DNA of 5,805 nucleotides from an uncultured Collinsella sp. Its GTDB lineage: Bacteria > Actinomycetota > Coriobacteriia > Coriobacteriales > Coriobacteriaceae. Location: positions 1 through 5,805 of the forward strand of contig UROZ01000125.1 of assembly GCA_900549655.1 (NCBI GenBank), in the 5' to 3' direction. How positions within the stretch are numbered: the first letter of the stretch is position 1; every line of letters starts with the position of its first letter. Shown here one piece after another: positions 1 through 5,656 of the stretch. The notes under the pieces were generated by a model that was not told the origin of the DNA, did not search any database, and saw nothing but the letters and a program-made list of their open reading frames with translations. The position numbers were made by a program, and so were the translations under genes.

Positions 1-400
1 CGCCGGCGCGCTCGAGCAGGTTGGCGACGAGGCGGGCGGTGATGGGCTCACGCGGGCCGGCCTTGCGGTCCTGACGGGCATAGCCGTAGTGGGTGATAAC
101 GGCGGTGATGGAGCGGGCGGATGCGCGCTTGGCAGCGTCGGTGGCGATGAGCAGCTCCATGAGCATGTCGTTGACGTTGCCGCCGGCCACGGACTGAATC
201 AGGAAGACGTCGGCGCCGCGGACGGTCTCGTCGTAGCGGGCGTAAATCTCACCGTTGGCGAACTGCTTTAGCGTAAGGCCCGAAAGCTCGACCCCAAGGA
301 ACTCAGCGATCTTCTGAGCGAGGGGACGGTTGGAGGAACCGGAATACACGCGGATGGACTTGCGCATATTCTCCGACTTCTCGGGATCATTAATCGGCAT
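1..400 (-). CDS. prs: Ribose-phosphate pyrophosphokinase (PRPP synthetase), N-terminal 133 codons, cut by window edge
   Basis: This cytosolic enzyme transfers pyrophosphate from ATP to ribose 5-phosphate, giving PRPP for nucleotide, histidine and tryptophan synthesis. The visible part matches the family N-terminal half: RVYSGSSNRPLA (residues 17-28), FANGEIYARYDETVRGADVF (47-66), IQS, then NDMLMELLIATDAAKRASAR (77-96), and GYARQDRK (106-113) followed by REPITARLVANLLERAG. About 133 of the family's usual ~315-330 residues are present; the catalytic flexible loop is partly visible and the PRPP-binding loop lies outside the window. The ATG at 400-398 is preceded by a strong Shine-Dalgarno, AAAGGAG at complement 408-414, 7 bases away. 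The segment before GYARQDRK reads VITH where most family members have V-I/M-P-Y. It lies downstream of glmU in the same direction, a common pairing, but a terminator intervenes. The family call is very secure. Confidence 0.97.
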   Translation of the reverse strand, partial: MPINDPEKSENMRKSIRVYSGSSNRPLAQKIAEFLGVELSGLTLKQFANGEIYARYDETVRGADVFLIQSVAGGNVNDMLMELLIATDAAKRASARSITAVITHYGYARQDRKAGPREPITARLVANLLERAG

Positions 401-541
401 TACCCTTCTCCTTTATATCGAATGCCATATAGATGCCTTGTTGCATTGTAACCGCGCGGCGGGGTTTATCGAGTCTTGATAACGTCTTTACCGTCAACGG
501 ACACGAACCGACCACTCATCCGGCCGCGCAGGTCAGCATAG
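401..541 (-). promoter_or_regulatory. Probable prs promoter/leader region
   Basis: These 141 bases lie between the glmU terminator and the prs start, so an independent prs promoter is expected here. The best -10 candidate on the minus strand is TACAAT (complement 445-450), about 45 bases before the prs ATG. No good -35 box sits 16-18 bases upstream of it: a TTGACG at complement 492-497 is 41 bases away and cannot pair with it. The strong ribosome binding site is at complement 408-414. No riboswitch or PRPP/purine-box motif was recognised. The assignment rests mostly on position. Confidence 0.35.
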
Positions 542-574
542 AAAAAGGAGCCGTCCCCACGGAAGCGGCTCCTT
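542..574 (-). terminator. Rho-independent terminator of glmU
   Basis: Read on the minus strand, this is a perfect 9-bp stem, AAGGAGCCG / CGGCTCCTT (arms at 566-574 and 545-553), with a 12-base loop. It runs directly into TTTTTC, five T's of which two belong to the stem. It starts 17 bases after the glmU stop codon. On the plus strand the stem is followed by AGATGC with no T run, so the signal is directional. A weaker internal CCGT/ACGG hairpin (551-554 with 559-562) competes for part of the stem. The T run is short, so termination may be partial and some prs transcript could come from glmU read-through. Confidence 0.83.
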
Positions 575-591
575 AGATGCTTGGTAAAACG

Positions 592-2004
592 TTATACCTC
601 GTCGTCCTCGTGCAGGCGGCGGCGATAATCGGCGGCCCAGCCCTCAATATTTACCTGACGGGCGCGGCCCAGACCGAGTGCGTCTGCCGGGACCGGCTCA
701 GTGATGACGGAGCCGGCGGCCACGAGCGCGCCGTCGCCAATCTGGGCGGGCGCGACCATCATGGTATCGGAACCGATGAAGGCATCCTTGCCGATGACGG
801 TTTTGTGCTTGTGTACGCCGTCGTAGTTGCAGGTGATGGAGCCGGCGCCCACGTTGACGCCGGAGCCCATGGTCGTGTCGCCGATGTAGGACAGGTGCGG
901 CACCTTGGAGCCCTCGCCGATCGTGGACTTCTTGATCTCCACGTGCGTGCCGGCCTTGGAGCCGTCGAGCATGTGGGTGCCCGGGCGCAGATAGGCGCGC
1001 GGGCCGCAGTCGACGCCGTTCTCGATGACGGCCTCGATGGCGATGGTCTCATCGATGATGCAGCCGCTGCCGACGGTGGTGTCGGTGAGACGGCTGTTGG
1101 GGCCGAGCTGGCACTCCTCGCCCACGGTGACGTGGCCGATCAGGTGCGTCTGCGGCCACACGACGGTGTCGCGGCCGATAACGGCATCGGGGCCGATCCA
1201 GGCCTGCGTGGGGTCGATGAAGGTAACGCCCTCGGCCATCCAGTGCTCGTTGATGCGGTCGCGCGCGATGGCGGTGAGCTGCGCGAGCTGGATGCGGCTG
1301 TTGACGCCCAGGCCGTCGCGGTAGTCATCGCAGTGGAAGATGGAGACTGCCTGGCCGTGGCCCTTGAGGATCTCGAGCATGTCGGGCAGATAGTACTCGG
1401 ACTGCGCGTTGTCGTTGCCGATCTCGTCAATGTGCGCGGCGAGCTGCGCGCCGTCGAAGGCGTAGCAGCCGGCGTTGCACTCGAGCAGCGTGGCGGCCTG
1501 CTCGGGTGTGCAGTCCTTCTGCTCGATGATGCGTTCGATCTGGCCGTCGGCACCCAGCTTGATGCGGCCGTAGCCGAAGGGGTCGGGCGGGGTCATGGTC
1601 ATGACGGTGCAGGCGAGCTCGCCGGTGGCGACGGTCTGCGCGAACTTGGCGACGGTGTCGGCGGTGATGAGCGGCAGGTCGCCGTTGAGCACGACGACGG
1701 GGCCTTGCGTGATGCCGCAGGCCTCGAGCGCGACCTTCACGGCGTGGCCGGTGCCCAGGCGCTCGGTCTGCTCAACGCACTCGACCTTGGTGGCGCTGTT
1801 GGCGTAGGCGCCGTCGATGAGGGCGCGCATCTCGTCGGCGTGGCTGCCGATGACGACCACGACGCGGCTGCAGCCGGCCTTGATGGTGGCGTCGACGATC
1901 CACTGGACCATGGGCTTGCCCAGAATCTTGTGCGAAACCTTGCAGTGGTTCGACTTCATGCGGGTGCCCTCGCCGGCGGCGAGGATAATTGCGGTTGCGT
2001 CCAT
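592..2004 (-). CDS. glmU: Bifunctional GlcNAc-1-P uridyltransferase / GlcN-1-P acetyltransferase GlmU
   Basis: This cytosolic enzyme acetylates glucosamine-1-phosphate and then couples it to UTP, giving UDP-GlcNAc for peptidoglycan. The 470 residues fit the family's usual ~450-470. The N-terminal pyrophosphorylase domain carries LAAGEGTRMKS (8-18), EQTERLGTGHAV (78-89), the metal/UTP segment VLNGDLPLI (105-113), GYGRI (144-148) and GVNSRIQL (233-240, Asn235). From about residue 262 the protein is a left-handed beta-helix of hexapeptide repeats. It has YLRPG (338-342, Arg340), EIKK (356-359), HLSYIGD (370-376, where His370 aligns with the catalytic His of E. coli GlmU), GAGSITCNYDG (387-397) and GSDTMMVAP (411-419). 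The start is the ATG at 2004-2002: AGGAG lies at complement 2010-2014, 5 bases upstream, and MDATAIILAAG is the normal family N-terminus. The frame stays open upstream to an ATG at 2211, but that extension is Arg-rich and unlike the family. Both active sites look intact. Confidence 0.97.
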   Translation of the reverse strand: MDATAIILAAGEGTRMKSNHCKVSHKILGKPMVQWIVDATIKAGCSRVVVVIGSHADEMRALIDGAYANSATKVECVEQTERLGTGHAVKVALEACGITQGPVVVLNGDLPLITADTVAKFAQTVATGELACTVMTMTPPDPFGYGRIKLGADGQIERIIEQKDCTPEQAATLLECNAGCYAFDGAQLAAHIDEIGNDNAQSEYYLPDMLEILKGHGQAVSIFHCDDYRDGLGVNSRIQLAQLTAIARDRINEHWMAEGVTFIDPTQAWIGPDAVIGRDTVVWPQTHLIGHVTVGEECQLGPNSRLTDTTVGSGCIIDETIAIEAVIENGVDCGPRAYLRPGTHMLDGSKAGTHVEIKKSTIGEGSKVPHLSYIGDTTMGSGVNVGAGSITCNYDGVHKHKTVIGKDAFIGSDTMMVAPAQIGDGALVAAGSVITEPVPADALGLGRARQVNIEGWAADYRRRLHEDDEV

Positions 2005-2200
2005 GTGATCTCCTGTTACGTTATAGAGACGTGTGTTTGGAAACGATACACGGCGCAATATGATACCGCAGGCATATGATGAGCGCGTAGCGATTGGTTT
2101 GCGGCGGTTGAGGCTTGCGCCGCCGGCGTGGCGTTTGCGCTGGCCGTGCATGGCGGCGGTGCTGCGGAGCTGTCGTTTGAGCGAGGGGACGGGGGTGCCC
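2005..2200. promoter_or_regulatory. Divergent intergenic region between glmU and the ECF operon
   Basis: These 196 bases must carry promoters for both directions. On the plus strand the best candidate is TTGGAA (2037-2042), a 16-base spacer, then TATGAT (2059-2064). A second TATGAT lies at 2075-2080. Use of the first would leave a leader of about 130 bases before ecfT. That leader holds a GC-rich stem GCGGCG/CGCCGC (2101-2106 with 2118-2123) and an alternative, incompatible stem CGCCGCC/GGCGGCG (2118-2124 with 2152-2158). For glmU on the minus strand, TATAAC and TATCAT hexamers exist but lack good -35 partners. No known riboswitch core was recognised. Confidence 0.45.
2037..2064 (+). promoter_or_regulatory. 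Candidate sigma-70-type promoter for the ECF operon
   Basis: TTGGAA (4/6 match to TTGACA) is followed by a 16-base spacer and TATGAT (5/6 match to TATAAT). It lies in an AT-rich patch just upstream of the glmU start and points toward ecfT. It is the only reasonable -35/-10 pair seen on this strand between 2005 and 2200. There is no evidence beyond sequence match and position. Confidence 0.35.
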
Positions 2201-3088
2201 GTGGACAACATACGAGAGGAGTTTGGCGGCGAGCCCGTCGCGGCATTCTCGATGTCGCATCCAGCTGTGCCGGCGCTCTATATAGTGCTGACGCTGGGGC
2301 TCACCATGTTCTCGATGCAACCGGTGCTGATTGCGCTGTCGCTTGCGGGCGGGCTGGCGTATGGATTTGCGATGCGTGGGGCTGCCCGCACGCTGGGCGC
2401 ACTTCGCTGGCAGCTGCCGGTGATTTTGATCATCGCGGTGCTCAATCCGCTGTTTAGTGCATCGGGCTCGACGGAGCTGTTCCGTATTGGCATGCGCGCG
2501 GTGTATCTGGAGAGCATGGTTTACGGCCTGTGCATGGGCGGGCTGTTTGTGGCGAGCGTGCTGTGGTTTGAGGCCGCGGCGTCGATGCTCGAATACGACA
2601 AGGTACTTGCGCTTTTTGGCAACGCCGCGCCGGTGGTCGCGCTCATGATCTCGATGTGCATGCGGCTTATCCCGCAGTTTTTGCGCCGCGGCCGCACGGT
2701 GCTGGCGGCGCAAGATGCGATTGACGTGCCGGGGCGCGCGCCGGCCGACCCCGTGCGCTCGCGCCTGCGGGCATCGAGTGTGTTGATGGGCTGGGGCATG
2801 GAAGATTCGCTGGAGCGCGCGGATGCCATGCGCTCGCGCGGGTGGGGTGCTGCGACGCGTCGCACGACGTACGCGCGGTATCGGCTGAGGCGCGGCGATG
2901 TTGCCGCGCTGGTTGGACTTGCGGTGTTTGGTGCCGCCGCGGTGGCGGTGGCATGGACCGCGACAACGCAGTATTCGTTTTACCCGCAGCTTTCGATGCC
3001 CGCGCCGTGGCTGGGCTATGTCGTGTACGCTGCCTGGATGGTGCTGCCCTGTGTGCTGCGCGCGATTGACGAGAAGAGGTTTGGCTGA
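2201..3088 (+). CDS. ecfT: Energy-coupling factor transporter transmembrane component T (EcfT)
   Basis: EcfT is the membrane scaffold of an ECF importer: it holds the S component and transmits ATPase movement through cytoplasmic coupling helices. The 295-residue product has hydrophobic spans at about 23-39, 41-57, 71-86, 105-124, 235-254 and 269-287. Between the fourth and fifth lies the cytoplasmic coupling region, with MRLIPQFLRRGRTVLAAQDA (154-173) and the second coupling motif LERADAMRSRGWG (204-216). Its Ser-Arg-Gly stands where many EcfT proteins have Ala-Arg-Gly. The start is uncertain. GTG at 2201 is chosen because GGGGGTG (2191-2197) can pair with the anti-Shine-Dalgarno sequence (one G-U) at close spacing. 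GTG at 2195 after GAGGGG (2183-2188) and ATG at 2252 (M18) are alternatives. The frame is open back to ATG 2033, but that stretch is Arg-rich and not EcfT-like. The stop TGA overlaps the next ATG by one base. Confidence 0.88.
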   Translation: MDNIREEFGGEPVAAFSMSHPAVPALYIVLTLGLTMFSMQPVLIALSLAGGLAYGFAMRGAARTLGALRWQLPVILIIAVLNPLFSASGSTELFRIGMRAVYLESMVYGLCMGGLFVASVLWFEAAASMLEYDKVLALFGNAAPVVALMISMCMRLIPQFLRRGRTVLAAQDAIDVPGRAPADPVRSRLRASSVLMGWGMEDSLERADAMRSRGWGAATRRTTYARYRLRRGDVAALVGLAVFGAAAVAVAWTATTQYSFYPQLSMPAPWLGYVVYAAWMVLPCVLRAIDEKRFG

Positions 3089-4731
3089 TGGCTCGGTTGG
3101 ATAGGGGCCCGGTGTCGGGCGCGGCGTGCGGCCCGGATATGCCGGCGATTGAGGTGCGGAGCCTGAGCTTTGCCTACCCCGGGGCTGATGCCGCGGTGCT
3201 CGAGGGGCTCGACTGGTCTGTTCCCCAAGGTGCATTTGCGCTGCTTGTTGGCGGTACCGGATCGGGTAAGTCGACGCTGCTCTCGCTGCTCAAGTCCGAG
3301 ATTTCGCCGACGGGCGAATGCGCTGGCGAGCTGCGCGTGCTGGGCGAGAACGTTGCCGACATGGACGTGCGCGCGTCTGCGGAGCGCGTGGGCTACGTGT
3401 TCCAGGATCCCGAGAACCAGATTGTGTGCGAGACCGTGTGGCACGAGATGGCGTTTGGCCTAGAGAATCTGGGTGTGTCGCGCGACGAGATGCGCCGCCG
3501 TGTTGCCGAGACCAGCTATTTCTTTGGTCTGGAGGACTGGCTTCATCGCGATACCGATACGCTTTCGGGTGGCCGCAAGCAGCTGCTGTCGCTTGCCGCC
3601 GTTCTGGCGCTGCGTCCGCGCGTCCTGTTACTCGACGAGCCCACGTCTCAGCTCGATCCCGTTGCCGAGAAGAATTTTCTGCACGCGCTGTTTCGCGTGA
3701 ACCGTGAACTGGGCTGCACGGTTGTTGTGGCCACGCATCAACCGCGGCCGATGCTCGAGTATGCGACGTGTGCGTACCGGATTGAGGGCGGTCGCGTGCG
3801 CGAGGTGGCGGATATGGCTTCTTTGGGACGCCGAGAATCGCTGTTTTCCGATGACATGTTGGGGTGGGGTGCCATCCGATGTGCAAAAAACGGAGTATTC
3901 AGCAGGCGTGAGGACAATTTGGGCTCTCTGGAGCCGCCCGGGGACGTATCGAGCGCGAAAAAAAGTTCGGAATTGGACAAATCGTCCGAATTTGTGGCGC
4001 AAACGTCGCTCGAGAACGGCTCGGAAGCCTTCCCGCGCACGGATGGAAGCAGAATACTCCAAAAAATGCACGGCGGGTCGGCTACCACCCTGTCGGAAGG
4101 CTGGTTTCGCTACGATTGCGCGGGCGGTTGGGTGCTGCGCGGGCTCGATGTGACATTTTCAGCCGGTGCGGTGCATGCGATTGTGGGCGGTAACGGCTGC
4201 GGCAAGTCGACGATGCTCTCGGTCCTGGCCAAGACGGCTAAACTGCAGCGTGGCCGCATGGTGCGTGGGACGGCTTCGGCGGCGCTGCTGCCACAGAATC
4301 CCAAGGCATTGCTGGTCGCCGAAACGGTGCGCGACGAGCTGATGGAATGGGCTTCGACCTGCGGATACGACGAGGCCGCAGTACAGGAGCAGACAGCGCA
4401 ACTGGGACTGGACGGCTTGGAGGCGCGTCACCCGTACGATCTTTCGGGCGGTCAGCGCCAGCTGCTTGCGTTGGCAAAGCTGCTGTTGATTGGCCCGGAG
4501 CTGCTGCTGCTTGATGAGCCCACCAAGGGTTTGGACTTGGCCAGCCGCCGCATCATCGCTCGCGCCCTGCGTGACCATGCGAATGCCGGCGGTACCGTCA
4601 TCATGGCCACGCACGACTTAGACTTTGCCGAGCAGGTGTCCGACGACGTCGCCATGATGTTCGACGGCGAGATCGCCTGCATGGAGCCTCCTGCAGATTT
4701 CTTTGCCGACAACGTGTTCTACGGGGCGTGA
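3088..4731 (+). CDS. ecfA: Energy-coupling factor transporter ATPase, fused double-ABC protein (EcfA1-EcfA2 type)
   Basis: This is the cytoplasmic motor of the ECF importer, with both ATPase domains on one 547-residue chain instead of the usual two proteins. Domain 1 (about 20-245) has Walker A GGTGSGKST (55-63), Q-loop Gln106 in VFQDPENQ, signature LSGGRKQ (159-165), Walker B VLLLDEP (179-185), D-loop SQLD and H-loop His217. Domain 2 (about 333-547) has GGNGCGKST (367-375), Gln403 in LPQNPKALLV, LSGGQRQ (452-458), LLLLDEP (472-478), GLD and His509. All catalytic residues are present in both, so both ATP sites should be active. The ATG at 3088 overlaps the ecfT stop (TGATG), and GAGG at 3076-3079 is 8 bases upstream; Met18 lacks such a site. 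Residues 265-328 are a polar, low-complexity linker rich in Ser, Glu and Lys, encoded by an AT-richer palindromic segment. The fused form is typical of ECF transporters with a dedicated S gene alongside. Confidence 0.93.
   Translation: MARLDRGPVSGAACGPDMPAIEVRSLSFAYPGADAAVLEGLDWSVPQGAFALLVGGTGSGKSTLLSLLKSEISPTGECAGELRVLGENVADMDVRASAERVGYVFQDPENQIVCETVWHEMAFGLENLGVSRDEMRRRVAETSYFFGLEDWLHRDTDTLSGGRKQLLSLAAVLALRPRVLLLDEPTSQLDPVAEKNFLHALFRVNRELGCTVVVATHQPRPMLEYATCAYRIEGGRVREVADMASLGRRESLFSDDMLGWGAIRCAKNGVFSRREDNLGSLEPPGDVSSAKKSSELDKSSEFVAQTSLENGSEAFPRTDGSRILQKMHGGSATTLSEGWFRYDCAGGWVLRGLDVTFSAGAVHAIVGGNGCGKSTMLSVLAKTAKLQRGRMVRGTASAALLPQNPKALLVAETVRDELMEWASTCGYDEAAVQEQTAQLGLDGLEARHPYDLSGGQRQLLALAKLLLIGPELLLLDEPTKGLDLASRRIIARALRDHANAGGTVIMATHDLDFAEQVSDDVAMMFDGEIACMEPPADFFADNVFYGA
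3881..4071 (+). repeat. Nested inverted-repeat (palindromic) element inside the EcfA linker
   Basis: The 191-base segment is bounded by inverted arms. GTGCA (3881-3885) pairs with TGCAC (4067-4071), and GGAGTATTC (3892-3900) pairs with GAATACTCC (4052-4060). Between these pairs, six A-rich bases face six A's. After one A-A mismatch, GC pairs GC (3902-3903 with 4049-4050). Inside are a hairpin GGCTC-TCTG-GAGCC (3922-3935), a stem TCGAGCG/CGCTCGA (3949-3955 with 4007-4013), a core GGAC/GTCC (3975-3978 with 3984-3987) flanked by AATT on both sides, and a small hairpin GGCT-CGGA-AGCC (4018-4029). GC is about 54% by hand count, below the neighbouring coding DNA, and three runs of 6-7 A's occur. 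It encodes EcfA residues 265-328 in frame. No target-site duplication was seen. Whether it belongs to a multi-copy family cannot be judged from one window. Confidence 0.6.
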
Positions 4732-4735
4732 TGGG

Positions 4736-5449
4736 ATGACGGATCATCGCGCCTCGCGCCTACTCACAAAAATGGAGATTCCGCTGCTCCTGGCGGTGCC
4801 GGTAGTGATGACTGCGGCGTTGCTGGCGGGCATTGAGCAGACGGCGCTTGCCATGCTGGTTGTAGTGGCGCTCGTGCTCGCACTGTTCTTTGCGGGCTAC
4901 GAGACCTCGCGCCCGGGCCTGCGCCAGATCATGCCCACGCTGGTGCTGGCGGCGCTGGCCGCGGCGGGGCGCATCCTGTTTGGGCCCATTCCCGATTTTA
5001 AGCCCGTGAGCGCTATCGCCATTATCGCGGGTGCGACGCTCGGTCGTCGTAACGGCTTTATGGTCGGTGCGCTGGCGGCGCTGACCAGCAATTTCTTTTT
5101 TGGACAGGGCATGTGGACGCCATGGCAGATGTATGCCTGGGGTCTGGTTGGCTATGTTGGCGGCGCGCTGGCGCATGCGGGCGCGTTTGACCGCGCCGAT
5201 GGAACCGTGCGATTGCCGGCGCTGTTGGCGTATGGCTTTGCGTCGGGCCTGCTGTATGGCGTCGTGATCAACGCGTATGACATCATCGGTTTTGTGCAGC
5301 CGCTCACGTGGGCGGGCGCTGTGGCGCGTCTTGCCACGGCGGTGCCGTTCGATATCACGCATGGCCTCGCGACCTGCGTGTTTTTGGCCGCTCTGTACAA
5401 GCCCTGGTGTCGCCGCATCAACCGCGTCGTCGTGAAGTACGGGCTGTAG
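4736..5449 (+). CDS. ECF transporter S component (substrate-binding membrane protein), substrate unassigned
   Basis: S components are small membrane proteins that bind a vitamin or other micronutrient and dock on EcfT. The 237-residue product is very hydrophobic, with likely spans near 14-32, 36-54, 66-82, 89-104, 106-123, 130-147, 160-180 and 207-222 (perhaps six true helices), and it has a basic C-terminus. The core has GPIPDFKPVSAIAIIAGATLG (83-103) and SNFFFGQGMWTPWQMYAWGL (118-137), which I recognise as an S-component family pattern. It resembles vitamin-type S proteins with dedicated T and A genes, perhaps the cobalamin-linked CbrT-like group, but that is from memory and weak. The ATG at 4736 is chosen: it begins 4 bases after the ecfA stop, and GGGG at 4723-4726 could act as a weak ribosome binding site, with translational coupling likely. 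ATG 4703 lies inside ecfA and ATG 4772 has no ribosome binding site. It is the last gene of the operon. Confidence 0.82.
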   Translation: MTDHRASRLLTKMEIPLLLAVPVVMTAALLAGIEQTALAMLVVVALVLALFFAGYETSRPGLRQIMPTLVLAALAAAGRILFGPIPDFKPVSAIAIIAGATLGRRNGFMVGALAALTSNFFFGQGMWTPWQMYAWGLVGYVGGALAHAGAFDRADGTVRLPALLAYGFASGLLYGVVINAYDIIGFVQPLTWAGAVARLATAVPFDITHGLATCVFLAALYKPWCRRINRVVVKYGL

Positions 5450-5457
5450 TGGCGGTT

Positions 5458-5490
5458 GCACCGGGGCGGGAATCAATACTGCCTCGGTGC
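5458..5490 (+). terminator. Hairpin after the ECF operon, possible terminator without a T run
   Basis: GCACCGGGGC (5458-5467) pairs with GCCTCGGTGC (5481-5490) over 10 bp with a single G-U pair and a 13-base loop. It starts 8 bases after the S-component stop, where a terminator is expected. However, the bases that follow are CATATCAAG, not a T run, so it is not a standard rho-independent terminator. Its last two bases are also the first two of the palindromic element that follows. The single G-U pair forms only in plus-strand RNA. It may stabilise the mRNA 3' end. Confidence 0.4.
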
Positions 5491-5656
5491 CATATCAAGA
5501 CTATGCCGGTTTACGGTGCTGGATTGACGCAGACCGACCATACCGGCATTTTTCGAAAATAGACGAGCTGCCTACCTGCGGTTTTATTTTGCTCGAATTG
5601 CGTGTGGTTGGGGGTTCGCGATTCGGCCCCGTAAACCGGCATAGTTTTGATATGGC
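5489..5656. repeat. 168-bp palindromic repeat element with 28-bp inverted arms
   Basis: The arms at 5489-5516 and 5629-5656 are inverted copies, 27 of 28 positions complementary. The only mismatch is G5499 opposite T5646. Inside are CGCAG/CTGCG (5528-5532 with 5576-5580), a self-complementary TTTTCGAAAA stretch near 5550-5559, and a 9-bp hairpin CGAATTGCG/CGCGATTCG (5594-5602 with 5617-5625) with one T-G pair. The heptamer CCGGCAT appears in the right arm (5636-5642), in the interior (5543-5549) and across the right end (5656-5662), and inverted in the left arm (5503-5509). There is no transposase and no clear target duplication. It looks like a small structured intergenic repeat of the REP/MITE kind; the family is not recognised. 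Short open frames across it, including the HIKTMPVYGA peptide read from both strands, are by-products of the palindrome. Confidence 0.8.

Noticed and set aside
492..497. TTGACG on the minus strand as a -35 box for prs
   Set aside because: The good -10 candidate TACAAT is 41 bases away, and the hexamer at the correct distance (ACTCGA) is not a -10 box.
577..2079. Long plus-strand open frame of 500 codons opposite glmU
   Set aside because: It is antisense to a clear glmU, arises from GC-rich codon bias, and its Ala/Gly/Asp/Val-rich translation matches no family.
2033..2200. Possible 56-residue N-terminal extension of EcfT starting at ATG 2033
   Set aside because: The residues are Arg-rich and not hydrophobic or EcfT-like, the ATG has no good ribosome binding site, and it overlaps the proposed promoter region. 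GTG 2201 has better support.
2005..2211. Possible 69-residue N-terminal extension of GlmU starting at ATG 2211
   Set aside because: GlmU proteins begin close to the LAAGxGTRM motif, and AGGAG lies 5 bases before ATG 2004. The extension has no family similarity.
2021..3235. Long minus-strand open frame opposite ecfT
   Set aside because: Its translation is Arg/His/Pro/Gln-rich, typical of the antisense of a GC-rich membrane protein gene, and ecfT explains the region.
5489..5656. CRISPR array or insertion sequence
   Set aside because: There are no regularly spaced direct repeats with unique spacers and no transposase-coding frame. The structure is one inverted-repeat unit.
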